Assembly: GCF_009828115.1 (NCBI RefSeq)
Contig: NZ_WTYL01000001.1
Span: 310,001-374,000, forward strand
Origin: Allopontixanthobacter sediminis
GTDB lineage: Bacteria; Pseudomonadota; Alphaproteobacteria; Sphingomonadales; Sphingomonadaceae
Reading direction: 5' to 3'
DNA: 64,000 nt
Shown here: positions 54,584 through 63,260 of the stretch, one piece after another
Position numbering within the stretch: position 1 is the first letter of the stretch
Layout: each line of letters starts with the position of its first letter
Notes under the pieces: generated by a model
Seen by the model: only the letters and a program-made list of their open reading frames with translations
Databases searched by the model: none
What the model was told of the DNA's origin: nothing
Translations under genes and position numbers: made by a program

Positions 54584-55261
54584 ATGGCGCGCAGACTTAC
54601 GATCGACATCTGGTCAGACGTCATGTGCCCGTGGTGCCTGGTCGGTTACGGCAAGTTGCAGAAAGGTCTGGCGCTGCTGGACGGCGAGATCGAGGCGGAT
54701 ATCCGCTGGCACGCGTTCGAACTCAATCCTGACATGCCGGCCGAGGGCGAAGAACGCAGCGCCCATATCGCGCGCAAGTACGGCCGCACTCTGGAACAGG
54801 CGCGCGGGGTGCAGGACCAGATGCGGACCGCTGCGCAGGACGCCGGGGTGTCGCTCGATTATTCTGGAGATGGCGATCCGCCTCCGGCAATGATGTGGAA
54901 CACCTTTGACGCCCACAAATTGCTGGTCTGGGCGCTGGAGAGCACCGGACCCGAGGCGCAGAACAGGCTGAAGCTGGCCCTGTTCGACGCGCATTTCGGC
55001 CAGCGACGAAACCTTGGCGACCACGACGTACTGGTGGATATCGCCGTCGGCGCGGGCCTCGACCGCGAAGCCGCTGCAGCGGCGCTCGCCAGCAATGAAC
55101 TTGCCGCGCACGTCCGTGCCGAGGAACAGGCGGCCTATGACATGAATATTACCGGGGTGCCGGCGATGCTGATCGAGGGCAAATATCTCATTCCCGGGGC
55201 GCAGGAACCGGAGGTTTACGCGAACGCGCTGCGGCGGGTTGCGGTAAAGGTCGGAGCATAA
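54584..55261 (+). CDS. FrnE-like DsbA family oxidoreductase
   Basis: This 225-residue protein has a thioredoxin-fold DsbA/2-hydroxychromene isomerase-like domain with CPWC in SDVMCPWCLV and cis-proline in ITGVPAMLIEG. There is no signal peptide, so it is cytosolic, as for FrnE-type proteins linked to oxidative stress. ATG at 54584 follows GGAGAA; 15 residues of open frame before it lie in nudC. It follows nudC by 23 bases. Confidence 0.92.
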   Translation: MARRLTIDIWSDVMCPWCLVGYGKLQKGLALLDGEIEADIRWHAFELNPDMPAEGEERSAHIARKYGRTLEQARGVQDQMRTAAQDAGVSLDYSGDGDPPPAMMWNTFDAHKLLVWALESTGPEAQNRLKLALFDAHFGQRRNLGDHDVLVDIAVGAGLDREAAAAALASNELAAHVRAEEQAAYDMNITGVPAMLIEGKYLIPGAQEPEVYANALRRVAVKVGA

Positions 55262-55291
55262 GTCCCGACTGGCGGAGAAGTCCGTCGCTAT

Positions 55292-55306
55292 TGCGAAGTA
55301 TTATCA
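55292..55306 (+). promoter_or_regulatory. Fur-box-like operator upstream of the PepSY/TonB operon
   Basis: TGCGAAG-T-ATTATCA matches the 7-1-7 Fur consensus (TGATAAT-N-ATTATCA) at 11 of 14 positions, and TG follows shortly after it. It lies 83 bases before the first gene of an operon ending in a TonB receptor, as expected for iron control. Confidence 0.5.
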
Positions 55307-55388
55307 TTGACGATGTGCACAGCCGGGTCTAGGCGGCAGTGCGTTGGAACCGTGGGTTCCAGCGTCCATTATCCTGCACGGAGTTTCG

Positions 55389-56546
55389 GTGACTCGTTCG
55401 ACGATCAAGGCCTGGTTTCTGGTACACAAGTGGAGCAGCCTGGTCTCGACGCTGTTCCTGCTGATGCTGTGCGTCACCGGCTTGCCACTGATTTTCCATG
55501 ACGAGATCGACGCGCTGATCGGCCAGGATTACGAAGCTTCGTTGGCTGGTCCGGCCTCGGCGGAAGCGGGCTTGCCGCTCGACGCAATGCTGCAGACCGC
55601 ACTGGCGCAGCGCCCAGGCGAGGTCCCGCTGTTCATGGCGTTCAGCCAGGACAGCCCGCTGCTGACCGTTACCACCGGCCCGACGCCTGACGCGCCGGGT
55701 GACCGGATGACGCTGCTGTTCTTCGATCGCAGCACGGGCGAAGCGCTCGGACCGGCACCGTCGGACGGAGTGATGGATTTCATCCTCCAATTGCACACCG
55801 ACCTATTTCTCGGCCTTCCCGGCATGCTGTTCCTGGGCGTGATGGGCGCGCTGTTCGTCGTCGCGCTGGTTTCCGGGACGGTGCTGTATGCCCCGTTCAT
55901 GCGGCGCCTGCCCTTCGGCACGCTGCGGACCCGTCGCAGCCGCCGGGTGAAAGTGCTCGACCAGCACAATCTGCTCGGCATCGTGGCGCTTGGCTGGATG
56001 ATGGTGGTTGGGGTCACCGGGGTCATCAACGCATTTGCCGATCCGCTGGTGGACAATTGGCGCAGCGGCGAGCTGGCTGAAATGACCGCGCAATACGCGG
56101 GCGACGCGCCGGTTGGACTTGCCGATTACGCTTCGCTCGATGCGGCGATGGCGTCTGCGCAATCGGCACTGCCGGGCCGGTCGCCCCAGTTCATCGGTTT
56201 TCCCGGCGGCGACTGGAGCACCGGGCACCATTATGCCATTTTCTTTCAGGGCGACCGCCCGCTGACCCAGCATCTGCTGACCCCCGCGCTGGTCGATGCA
56301 CGCACTTCGGAACTGACCGATGCGCGCGCGATGCCCGCGTTAAACCAGGCGCTGATGCTGTCGAAGCCGCTGCATTTCGGTGACTATGGCGGTCTTCCGC
56401 TCAAGCTGATCTGGGCAGTCCTGACCGCCGCCACGATCTGGATCCTGTGGACGGGTGTGATCCTGTGGCTCCGCCGGTCCCCGGCTGCGATCGAACGGCG
56501 GATCGACGAGATCGCCACGGGCGCTGCGGCAGGGGCGGCGGCATGA
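55389..56546 (+). CDS. PepSY-associated transmembrane protein (iron-uptake reductase type)
   Basis: This 385-residue inner-membrane protein has the PepSY_TM architecture: a first helix at WFLVHKWSSLVSTLFLLMLC with the HKW motif, a large periplasmic PepSY-like domain, paired helices around LGVMGALFVVALVSGTVLYA, the DQHNLLGIVALGW motif with conserved histidine, a second periplasmic domain and a last helix. Such proteins often accompany siderophore receptors and may reduce or handle ferric siderophores. I prefer the GTG at 55389, which has GGAG five bases upstream. It is coupled to the next small gene by ATGA. Confidence 0.9.
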   Translation: MTRSTIKAWFLVHKWSSLVSTLFLLMLCVTGLPLIFHDEIDALIGQDYEASLAGPASAEAGLPLDAMLQTALAQRPGEVPLFMAFSQDSPLLTVTTGPTPDAPGDRMTLLFFDRSTGEALGPAPSDGVMDFILQLHTDLFLGLPGMLFLGVMGALFVVALVSGTVLYAPFMRRLPFGTLRTRRSRRVKVLDQHNLLGIVALGWMMVVGVTGVINAFADPLVDNWRSGELAEMTAQYAGDAPVGLADYASLDAAMASAQSALPGRSPQFIGFPGGDWSTGHHYAIFFQGDRPLTQHLLTPALVDARTSELTDARAMPALNQALMLSKPLHFGDYGGLPLKLIWAVLTAATIWILWTGVILWLRRSPAAIERRIDEIATGAAAGAAA

Positions 56547-56743
56547 GCGGTGCGGCGATCAAATCCCGGCCGCGCCGCGCCAGCGTCGCCCGAGTACTAG
56601 CCGTTCCCGCAGTTCTTCTCGTCGCGAGCATCGCCGGGCTCGTGCTTGGCCTTACCGGCGACGGTTTTCCCGATGGCCTCGCGTGGGGCCTGCTTTCCAT
56701 ACCCATTCTCGCAGCGGTCTACGCTTTTGCGCGTCGCGGCTGA
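56543..56743 (+). CDS. Small membrane protein in the iron-uptake operon, 66 aa
   Basis: This 66-residue protein has a basic N-terminus (KSRPRRASVARV) and two predicted membrane helices separated by a GDGFPDG turn. No family is recognised. Its ATG overlaps the PepSY gene stop by four bases and it ends 30 bases before the TonB receptor, so it is embedded in the operon and probably works with the PepSY protein. Confidence 0.75.
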   Translation: MSGAAIKSRPRRASVARVLAVPAVLLVASIAGLVLGLTGDGFPDGLAWGLLSIPILAAVYAFARRG

Positions 56744-56773
56744 TCTTTGCCTTCAAACCACCAAGGACCCGTC

Positions 56774-58894
56774 ATGAAACTTCGCCTCGCCTATCTTCCC
56801 GCGTCCGCCATCCTCGCAGCGCTGGCCGTGCCCGCCGCCGCGCAGGACGAGGATGCCGCCACCATCGTGGTGACCGCGCAGCGCGACAACGCGACCGAAA
56901 TCATCAATGGCGGCGATGCCGGCGTGCTCGGTAACAAGCCCGCCGAAGACCTGCCGTTCTCGATCCGCAGTTTCGACGAGACGCTGATCTACAACCAGCA
57001 GCCGCTGACCATCGGCGACGTCCTCGACAACGACCCGACTGTCCGCACCACGTACGGGTTCGGCAACGCCGCGGAGCAATTCGTCATCCGCGGCTTCGCG
57101 CTGTTCGGCGACGATGTCGGCGTCAATGGCCTGTATGGCATAGCGCCGCGTCAATTGATCGCCCCCGAATTGTTCGGTGAGGTGCAAGTGCTCAACGGAG
57201 CGAGCGCCTTCCTCAACGGCGCGGCGCCGGGCGGTTCGGGCCTTGGCGGCAGTGTGAACCTCAAACTGAAGCGCGCGGCCCCGCAGGACTTGAACCGCGT
57301 CACGGTCGGCTTTGTCGGGGACGGCCATCTCGGCGCAAGTTTCGACACTTCGCGACGGTTTGGCAGCGGCGGTGAGTTCGGCGTCCGTATCAACGGTGCC
57401 TACCGCGACGGTGAAGTTTCGGTCGACCGCGAGGACCGCCGCACGCAGGTGCTGGGTGCGGCGTTCGATTACGACAGCGGCCCGTTCCGCGCTGCGCTCG
57501 ATCTTGCCTATCAGGAAGTGCGGGTCGATGCGCTTCGGCCCAAGGTGAACTTCGGCACCGCGATACCCGCGGTGCCCGATGCGGACGCCAATTACGCGCA
57601 GGACTACACCTTCACCGAACTGCGGGACATCTTCGGCACCCTGTCCCTCGAATACGATCTGTCTCCCGGCGCGATGCTGTATGCCCGCGCCGGTGCGCGT
57701 GATGGCCGGGAGGACGGCATCTACGGGGGTATCACCGTGCTCGACACCGTGACGGGCGATGCCAATGGCAATGCGCTGTTCGTTCCCCGGACCGACAATA
57801 ACGAGGCCGTCGAAGCGGGCTTCCGGGGCACTTTCGCTACCGGCGGAATATCCCACGAGGTAAACCTCGGCGGCAGCATGAACTGGCAGACCAACCGCAA
57901 CGCCTATGATTTCCTGTACGGCCCGGGCTTCGCCGGTTTCGCCACCAACCTGTACGACACACCGCAAGTCGCGATCCCGTCCTCCACGCTTGTCGGCGGC
58001 GATCTGGACGATCCATTCCCGATTGCCGAATCTCGCCTGTCCAGCCTGTTCGCCTCCGACACCATCGGGTTGTGGGACGAACGGATCCTGCTGACCGGCG
58101 GCCTCCGCTACCAGAAAATCCATGTCAACAGTTTCAGCTATTTCGGCGGCGGGCTGGATACCACCTATGACGAGGACCGCTGGACGCCTGCGGTCGGCCT
58201 GGTGATAAAGCCGGCCCAGGGCCTGTCGCTCTACGCCAACTACATCGAGGCACTGCAGCAGGGTCCAACGGCGCCAATCGATCCGGCGCTCGCCAATCCG
58301 GGCGAAATCCTTGCCCCGCGGGTGTCGGAGCAGTTCGAGATCGGCGGCAAGCTGGCGCTCGGCCCGGTGTTCGCCACGCTGGCGCTGTATCGGATCGAGC
58401 GGCCCGGCGAAGGCCTGATCACCGACGGGGGCGAGCAGCGGTTCGGCTATATCGGTGACGAGCGCCATGAAGGCGTGGAGCTGACACTGAATGGCGAGGT
58501 TACCCCGGGGCTACGGCTGATTTCCGGTCTCGCCTTCAACAACGCCGAATTCGACAACGGGTCCGATGTGCCCGGCGTGCCGGAGTTCACCTTCAACGCC
58601 AACGCCGAATGGGACCTTCCGTTCATCCCGGGTGCCACCCTGACCGGCCGGGTGACCCACACCGGCGAACAGGCCGCAAACGCCGCCAACACACTGACGC
58701 TCGAGGATTGGACGGTTGTCGACCTCGGTGCGCGCTATGTGTTTGCGGCGGGGGACAATCCCGTCACCCTGCGCCTGACCGTCGATAATGTGTTCGACGA
58801 AGCCTATTGGGCCTCGGCCTTCGATGTCTTCAACCCGGCGTTGCTCCAGGGTGCACCGCACACGGTCAAGGCGTCCGCATCGATCTCGTTCTGA
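56774..58894 (+). CDS. TonB-dependent (siderophore-type) receptor
   Basis: This 706-residue outer-membrane receptor has a signal peptide (cleavage near AAAQDE), a TonB-box-like ATIVVTAQR, a plug domain (EDLPFSIRSFD, then QFVIRGFALFGDDVGVNGLY) and a 22-strand-type barrel ending in an alternating strand with C-terminal phenylalanine (ASISF). The plug matches siderophore receptors. The ligand is unknown. An AAGGA site precedes the ATG at 56774. The upstream Fur-like box and PepSY partner support an iron role. Confidence 0.93.
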   Translation: MKLRLAYLPASAILAALAVPAAAQDEDAATIVVTAQRDNATEIINGGDAGVLGNKPAEDLPFSIRSFDETLIYNQQPLTIGDVLDNDPTVRTTYGFGNAAEQFVIRGFALFGDDVGVNGLYGIAPRQLIAPELFGEVQVLNGASAFLNGAAPGGSGLGGSVNLKLKRAAPQDLNRVTVGFVGDGHLGASFDTSRRFGSGGEFGVRINGAYRDGEVSVDREDRRTQVLGAAFDYDSGPFRAALDLAYQEVRVDALRPKVNFGTAIPAVPDADANYAQDYTFTELRDIFGTLSLEYDLSPGAMLYARAGARDGREDGIYGGITVLDTVTGDANGNALFVPRTDNNEAVEAGFRGTFATGGISHEVNLGGSMNWQTNRNAYDFLYGPGFAGFATNLYDTPQVAIPSSTLVGGDLDDPFPIAESRLSSLFASDTIGLWDERILLTGGLRYQKIHVNSFSYFGGGLDTTYDEDRWTPAVGLVIKPAQGLSLYANYIEALQQGPTAPIDPALANPGEILAPRVSEQFEIGGKLALGPVFATLALYRIERPGEGLITDGGEQRFGYIGDERHEGVELTLNGEVTPGLRLISGLAFNNAEFDNGSDVPGVPEFTFNANAEWDLPFIPGATLTGRVTHTGEQAANAANTLTLEDWTVVDLGARYVFAAGDNPVTLRLTVDNVFDEAYWASAFDVFNPALLQGAPHTVKASASISF

Positions 58895-58907
58895 GGGCGC
58901 TACGCGT

Positions 58908-59300
58908 TTAAACCAGTCCCAGCCGGGCGAGCTTGCCCATCAGCTTGCCCGGCAGGACATCACCGATATCCTCGCCCTCCGCCAGGTCGGGCGGCGGGTC
59001 GCCCTTCAGATAGCGCCAGCCCTGATGGGCGCGCTTTGGCTTGGGGTGGACGCCGATCAGCTGCGGTGACAGCTCGATCCACCATTTGCCCTCCGGCGTT
59101 TTTTCGAAACCGAGGATAGGGCTGCGACCGACGATGGCGTGCTGGTGGATCCAGTACAGCGATCCGCCGATCATCTCTTCCCATTTGAGCGGGCGGTTCT
59201 TGGTGGTCAGCCGGGCCACCGGGTCCTGCGCCTCCAGCCATGCGCGGAGCGTGTCCACGCTCTCGCTGCGAAACGCGATCTTGGTCATGTGCAGAGGCAT
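58908..59300 (-). CDS. DUF1489 family protein
   Basis: This 130-residue protein matches the pattern of DUF1489, a conserved alphaproteobacterial family of unknown function (MTKIAFRSESVDTLRAWLEA, then EEMIGGSLYWI and PILGFEKTPEGKWWI). No signal or membrane segments. ATG at 59300 or 59288. It lies four bases after mgtE on the same strand and is probably cotranscribed with it. Confidence 0.85.
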   Translation of the reverse strand: MPLHMTKIAFRSESVDTLRAWLEAQDPVARLTTKNRPLKWEEMIGGSLYWIHQHAIVGRSPILGFEKTPEGKWWIELSPQLIGVHPKPKRAHQGWRYLKGDPPPDLAEGEDIGDVLPGKLMGKLARLGLV

Positions 59301-59303
59301 GGC

Positions 59304-60764
59304 CTATCCCGTCAGGCCAGACGCAACCGCCAGGCCGAGAAACGCGAAGAAGCCCATCGAATCGGTAATCATGGTCACGAAGACCGAACTGGCGACCGCC
59401 GGATCCTGTTTCAACCGCTCGAAGATCACCGGCACCAACACGCCCGCGAGGCCGGCAGTGACGATGTTGACCAACACGGCCACCGCGATCACCGCGCCAA
59501 GCATCGGGGAGAAGACTATTCCGGTTGCGGCGCCGACCAGCACTGCAATGGTCGCCCCGTTGAGTAATGCGACGCGCATTTCGCGCCACAGCATCCGCCC
59601 GGTGTTGGCCCGGGTCAGCTGGTTCATCGCAATCGCCCGGACGGAAACCGCCATCGTCTGCGTGCCGGCGTTGCCGCCGATGCTGGCGACGATCGGCATC
59701 AGTACCGCCAGCGCCACCAATTGCTCGATCGCCGCGCCGAACGACGCGATGATCAGGCTGGCGATTAGCGCCGTGCCGAGGTTCGCCACCAGCCAGCGGA
59801 CGCGCGCGCCATAGGCATCGCGGATCGGTTCGTTGATGTCGCCTTCGCCCGCACCGGACATCAGCAGCGCGTCTTCGCTGGCTTCTTCGGAGATGATGTG
59901 GACCACGTCGTCGACGGTCATCTGGCCGACGAGCCGGCCGCTGTCATCTACCACGGCAGCGGAAATCAGCGCGTATTTCTGGAACATCAGCGCGACTTCT
60001 TCTTGGTCCATCGTCACCGGGATCAGTGTCTGGTCGCGTTTCATCACATCGGTCAGGGCAATCTGCCGCGGGGTGCGCAGGACCCAGCTGAGCTGGCAGG
60101 TGCCGACCGGATGATGCGCGTAATCGACCACGAAAACTTCGAAGAAATCCGTCGCAAGGTCGACATCTTCGCGCAGGTAATCGATCAGATTGCCGACCGT
60201 CATATGCTCCGGCACAGCCACAAAGTCGCGGCTCATCAAGCGGCCGGCGGTTTCCTCCGGATAGGCCAGCGCGCTTTCGATGGCGGCACGGTCTTCCGCG
60301 TCCAGTTCGGCGAGGACCGCCTGCTGGTCGGCATGGTCGAGATCCTCGATCAGCTGGACCGCGTCATCGGTTTCCAGCTGCCCCGCAATCGACGCGACCG
60401 AGCGGGCCGACAGCGATTCCATCATGTCCTCGCGGACGTAATCATTGAGCTCGGCGATCACGTCGCTCGACATCAGGTCGGTTACCGCGCTGGCGAAATC
60501 CCGCCGTTCGTCGGGGTCGAACAGTTCGATAAGGTCGGCGATGTCGGCGGGGTGGAGCGGTTCCACCAGATCGTAGACGGTGCTGTAATCTTCATCCGCC
60601 AGCGCATCGCGGACGCTGCGGACGTAACTTGGTTTCAGGCGGTTTTCTTCGTCATGACGCTCGTCATCGATGCGGTCGTCCGGGCGCGCGCCTTCGTCCG
60701 GCATCGGCGCATCCACCACCAGCAGGTCATCCTGTTCGAGATCGGGGCGCTCATCCTTGGCCAT
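59304..60764 (-). CDS. mgtE: Magnesium transporter MgtE
   Basis: MgtE is a Mg2+-gated Mg2+ channel of the inner membrane. The 486-residue protein has the N domain of superhelical repeats (DIADLIELFDPDERRDFA), a pair of CBS domains (about 220-340), then five membrane helices with the pore-lining segment containing PIVASIGGNAGTQTMA. Length and order are normal. The 128-base upstream region is too short for an M-box riboswitch and shows none. Confidence 0.96.
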   Translation of the reverse strand: MAKDERPDLEQDDLLVVDAPMPDEGARPDDRIDDERHDEENRLKPSYVRSVRDALADEDYSTVYDLVEPLHPADIADLIELFDPDERRDFASAVTDLMSSDVIAELNDYVREDMMESLSARSVASIAGQLETDDAVQLIEDLDHADQQAVLAELDAEDRAAIESALAYPEETAGRLMSRDFVAVPEHMTVGNLIDYLREDVDLATDFFEVFVVDYAHHPVGTCQLSWVLRTPRQIALTDVMKRDQTLIPVTMDQEEVALMFQKYALISAAVVDDSGRLVGQMTVDDVVHIISEEASEDALLMSGAGEGDINEPIRDAYGARVRWLVANLGTALIASLIIASFGAAIEQLVALAVLMPIVASIGGNAGTQTMAVSVRAIAMNQLTRANTGRMLWREMRVALLNGATIAVLVGAATGIVFSPMLGAVIAVAVLVNIVTAGLAGVLVPVIFERLKQDPAVASSVFVTMITDSMGFFAFLGLAVASGLTG

Positions 60765-60823
60765 CGCCTCGCTCTAAGGGCGGAGGATTCAATTGCAAGC
60801 GCCAGAGTAATCGCAAGCCGCGC

Positions 60824-60851
60824 GTGACTTCTGCGCTTCACCCCCTATATC
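60824..60851 (+). promoter_or_regulatory. Probable promoter of the cyclophilin gene
   Basis: GTGACT (60824-60829) and TATATC (60846-60851) are 16 bases apart, the latter in a CCTATATCGG context usual for sphingomonad promoters. The leader to the ATG at 60893 is about 35 bases. The divergent mgtE promoter must also lie in 60765-60892 but is not clear. Confidence 0.45.
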
Positions 60852-60892
60852 GGCCCGGTATTTATTGACGCACTTGCTTGGAGACTTACCAA

Positions 60893-61354
60893 ATGGCCGA
60901 CCAGACGCTTACTCTTACGCTCGCAACCGAAAATGGCGAAGGCGATGTCGTGATCAAACTCCGTCCCGATGTCGCGCCCGGGCACGTGGAACGGATTACG
61001 GAACTGGCGAAGGAAGGCTTCTACGACGGCGTGGTTTTCCACCGCGTGATCCCCGGCTTCATGGCGCAGGGCGGCGATCCGACCGGCACCGGCATGGGCG
61101 GTAGCCCGAAGCCCGACCTGAAGGCGGAATTCAACGCGGTGCCGCACGTCCGCGGTGTTTGCTCGATGGCCCGCTCGTCCGCGCCGGACAGCGCCAACAG
61201 CCAGTTTTTCATCTGTTTCGATGATGCGCGTTTCCTTGACAACCAGTACACCGCATGGGGCGAAGTGACGAGCGGCATGGAACATGTCGATGCGCTGCCC
61301 AAGGGCGAACCGCCGCGCAGCCCGGGCAAGATCGTCAAGGCCGTAGTAGGCTGA
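60893..61354 (+). CDS. Peptidyl-prolyl cis-trans isomerase (cyclophilin type)
   Basis: This 153-residue cytosolic cyclophilin speeds proline isomerisation during folding. Catalytic arginine and partners lie in VVFHRVIPGFMAQGGDPTGT, with further active-site residues in SARSSAPDSANSQFFI-like (here SMARSSAPDSANSQFF) and FLDNQYTAWGEV. No signal peptide, so PpiB-like. ATG at 60893 has TTGGAG upstream. It is followed by a lipase-like gene 25 bases later. Confidence 0.95.
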   Translation: MADQTLTLTLATENGEGDVVIKLRPDVAPGHVERITELAKEGFYDGVVFHRVIPGFMAQGGDPTGTGMGGSPKPDLKAEFNAVPHVRGVCSMARSSAPDSANSQFFICFDDARFLDNQYTAWGEVTSGMEHVDALPKGEPPRSPGKIVKAVVG

Positions 61355-61379
61355 ACGGGATCCGGGCGGGGGCAGGGCG

Positions 61380-62294
61380 GTGATCCGCCATTTCGCATTG
61401 TTGCTTGGCGTTCTGGCGCTGGGCGGCTGCGTCACGCCTCTGCCCGACCTGAGCCAGTCGCGCAGCCCGTGTCAGACGGAGCCAGGCGGCTGGTGCTCCT
61501 TCGTCCGGCAGGCGGCGGCGCAAAGCTATCCCTACGCGATGCTCAGCTCCAACGCCTACCAGGACGAGGACGAATACAAGGTTCTCCCCGCCGGTTTCGC
61601 CAAGCGCGAAGAAGAAGGCAATGACGACAGCGGCCTCGCTTACATCGTGGTCGACCGCTTTGCGAAGGAAGCCCGCGTCGGCAAGCCCGTAGCGCGGATA
61701 ATCGCGTTTCGCGGAACCGAGTTCGGATCGCGGGCGGACCTGTTTTCAGGCAGCCTCGGGGACGGTCAGCGCGACGGCGCCCGCGCAATCTATACGCTTG
61801 AACGCGCATTCATGGATGCGAACGGGATGGCGGATGTTCCGATCGAGGTCACCGGGCATTCGCTCGGTGGCGCTCTGGCAACCCAGATCTCGATCGACAA
61901 TCCTGACGTTAAGGCCTTTGTTTTCAACACGTCGCCGTTGTTCACTGGCGACCCGATGCAAAACTCCGGCAACCGTCTTGCGATTGCGGAGCGAGGCGAG
62001 TTTCTTCGGCTGCTGCGCCGGTACCGTGAGCCCGCTGCCGCCAATGTGGTGGTGATCAACTGTTCGCCGACTTCCGATGTCGGCAACAAGCACAGCATCC
62101 GCAAGCTGGCCGATTGCCTGACATGGATCGCGGCGTATGACGAACCGGCGGCGTTCGAGGTGCTGGCGTCCAATGCAATCGCCAAGCCGGAAGTCGAATG
62201 CGGACCTGCGGAAAAACGCCATCCGGGTGCGAGCAACAACACCTCCGAACCGGGCGCGCCATGCGTTCACCAGGTTCCGCTCAAGGAAAAATAG
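61380..62294 (+). CDS. Lipase-like alpha/beta-hydrolase lipoprotein
   Basis: This 304-residue protein starts with a short lipoprotein signal (LLGVLALGGC lipobox) from a GTG at 61380. The nucleophile elbow GHSLGG in VTGHSLGGAL and an oxyanion region RIIAFRGTEF place it in the class 3 lipase family. Cys residues near the ends may form disulfides. The substrate is unknown. It converges with the LysR gene, nine bases apart. Confidence 0.88.
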   Translation: MIRHFALLLGVLALGGCVTPLPDLSQSRSPCQTEPGGWCSFVRQAAAQSYPYAMLSSNAYQDEDEYKVLPAGFAKREEEGNDDSGLAYIVVDRFAKEARVGKPVARIIAFRGTEFGSRADLFSGSLGDGQRDGARAIYTLERAFMDANGMADVPIEVTGHSLGGALATQISIDNPDVKAFVFNTSPLFTGDPMQNSGNRLAIAERGEFLRLLRRYREPAAANVVVINCSPTSDVGNKHSIRKLADCLTWIAAYDEPAAFEVLASNAIAKPEVECGPAEKRHPGASNNTSEPGAPCVHQVPLKEK

Positions 62295-62303
62295 GGCCCC
62301 GGC

Positions 62304-63188
62304 CTACAGTCCCGCCTGCACCAGCCAGTCGTGGAACTGGCGAACAGGCCGCTCCTCCAGCGCGTTCGGGCGACACACGAACCAGTAGCTGTAGGGGCTT
62401 TCGATCTCGACATCGAAAACTTTCCTGAGCCGGTTGTCGGACGCCCGGTGGATGTGGTCATCATGCATGATCGCGATGCCGAGACCTTGCGCAGCAGCCT
62501 CGAGGATCAGCTGGCCGGAATCGTAATGGTCGATTGCGGCCGGTTCCAGCTCATCGAGCTTGAGCGCGCGCTTCCACGCTTCGAAACTGTCGGGCAGTTC
62601 GTTGTGCAGCAGGAACGTCTGTTTCGACAGCACTTCGATCCCCGGTTCGGGGCCGAGTTCCTTCGCCAGCTTTTCGCTGCAGATTGCGTGGACCATGTTG
62701 TGATCGAGGCGCACCGCATGGAGCGCGCTGCCCGGCCGGCGCGACAGGATGATCGCTGCGTCCAGCGTATCACCGACGCGGTCTTCCAGGTGCGGGCCGG
62801 TGTCGATATCGATATGGAGCAGGGGATGGATGCTGCGGAGTTCCTGCAATCGCGGGAACAGGCGCTGGCTGCCGAACAGCGGCAGGACGCCCAGATGCAG
62901 CCGTAGGAGCGACATGTTTTCCGACTGGCTTTCGACCGCCCGGGCCAGCGCCTCGAGCTGCGGAGCGACCGCCTGGTAGAACGCGTCGCCTTCGATGGTC
63001 AGCTGCATCGATTGGCGCGCGCGCGTGAACAGTTTCTTGCCGACGAATTCTTCGAGATTGCCGATCCGGCGCGACAGGGCAGAAGGGCTGAGCCCCAGTT
63101 CATCCGCAGCCGCGCGCGAGGATCCGAGCCTGACTGTCCGGACAAACGCTTCCAATGCGCGAAGTGGGGGCAGGCGGCGGACGGGCAT
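62304..63188 (-). CDS. LysR family transcriptional regulator
   Basis: This 294-residue regulator has an N-terminal winged helix-turn-helix (LRALEAFVRTVRLGSSRAAA then SPSALSRRIGNLEEFVGKKL) and a periplasmic-binding-like effector domain, as in the GcvA subgroup (PPLRALEAF start). The effector and targets are unknown. LysR genes often control a divergent neighbour, but upstream here is a same-strand CBS gene. Start ATG at 63188; a GTG at 63194 is possible. Confidence 0.93.
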   Translation of the reverse strand: MPVRRLPPLRALEAFVRTVRLGSSRAAADELGLSPSALSRRIGNLEEFVGKKLFTRARQSMQLTIEGDAFYQAVAPQLEALARAVESQSENMSLLRLHLGVLPLFGSQRLFPRLQELRSIHPLLHIDIDTGPHLEDRVGDTLDAAIILSRRPGSALHAVRLDHNMVHAICSEKLAKELGPEPGIEVLSKQTFLLHNELPDSFEAWKRALKLDELEPAAIDHYDSGQLILEAAAQGLGIAIMHDDHIHRASDNRLRKVFDVEIESPYSYWFVCRPNALEERPVRQFHDWLVQAGL

Positions 63189-63260
63189 TGACACAGAATG
63201 TGTTGCCGCGCCGGATTTGTCGAGAGATTCCTCGCAAGTGCGAAAAAAACTGCCGACGCG

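Noticed and set aside
60765-60892. M-box riboswitch before mgtE
   Set aside because: Only 128 bases are available, shared with a divergent promoter, and no M-box-like pairing was seen.
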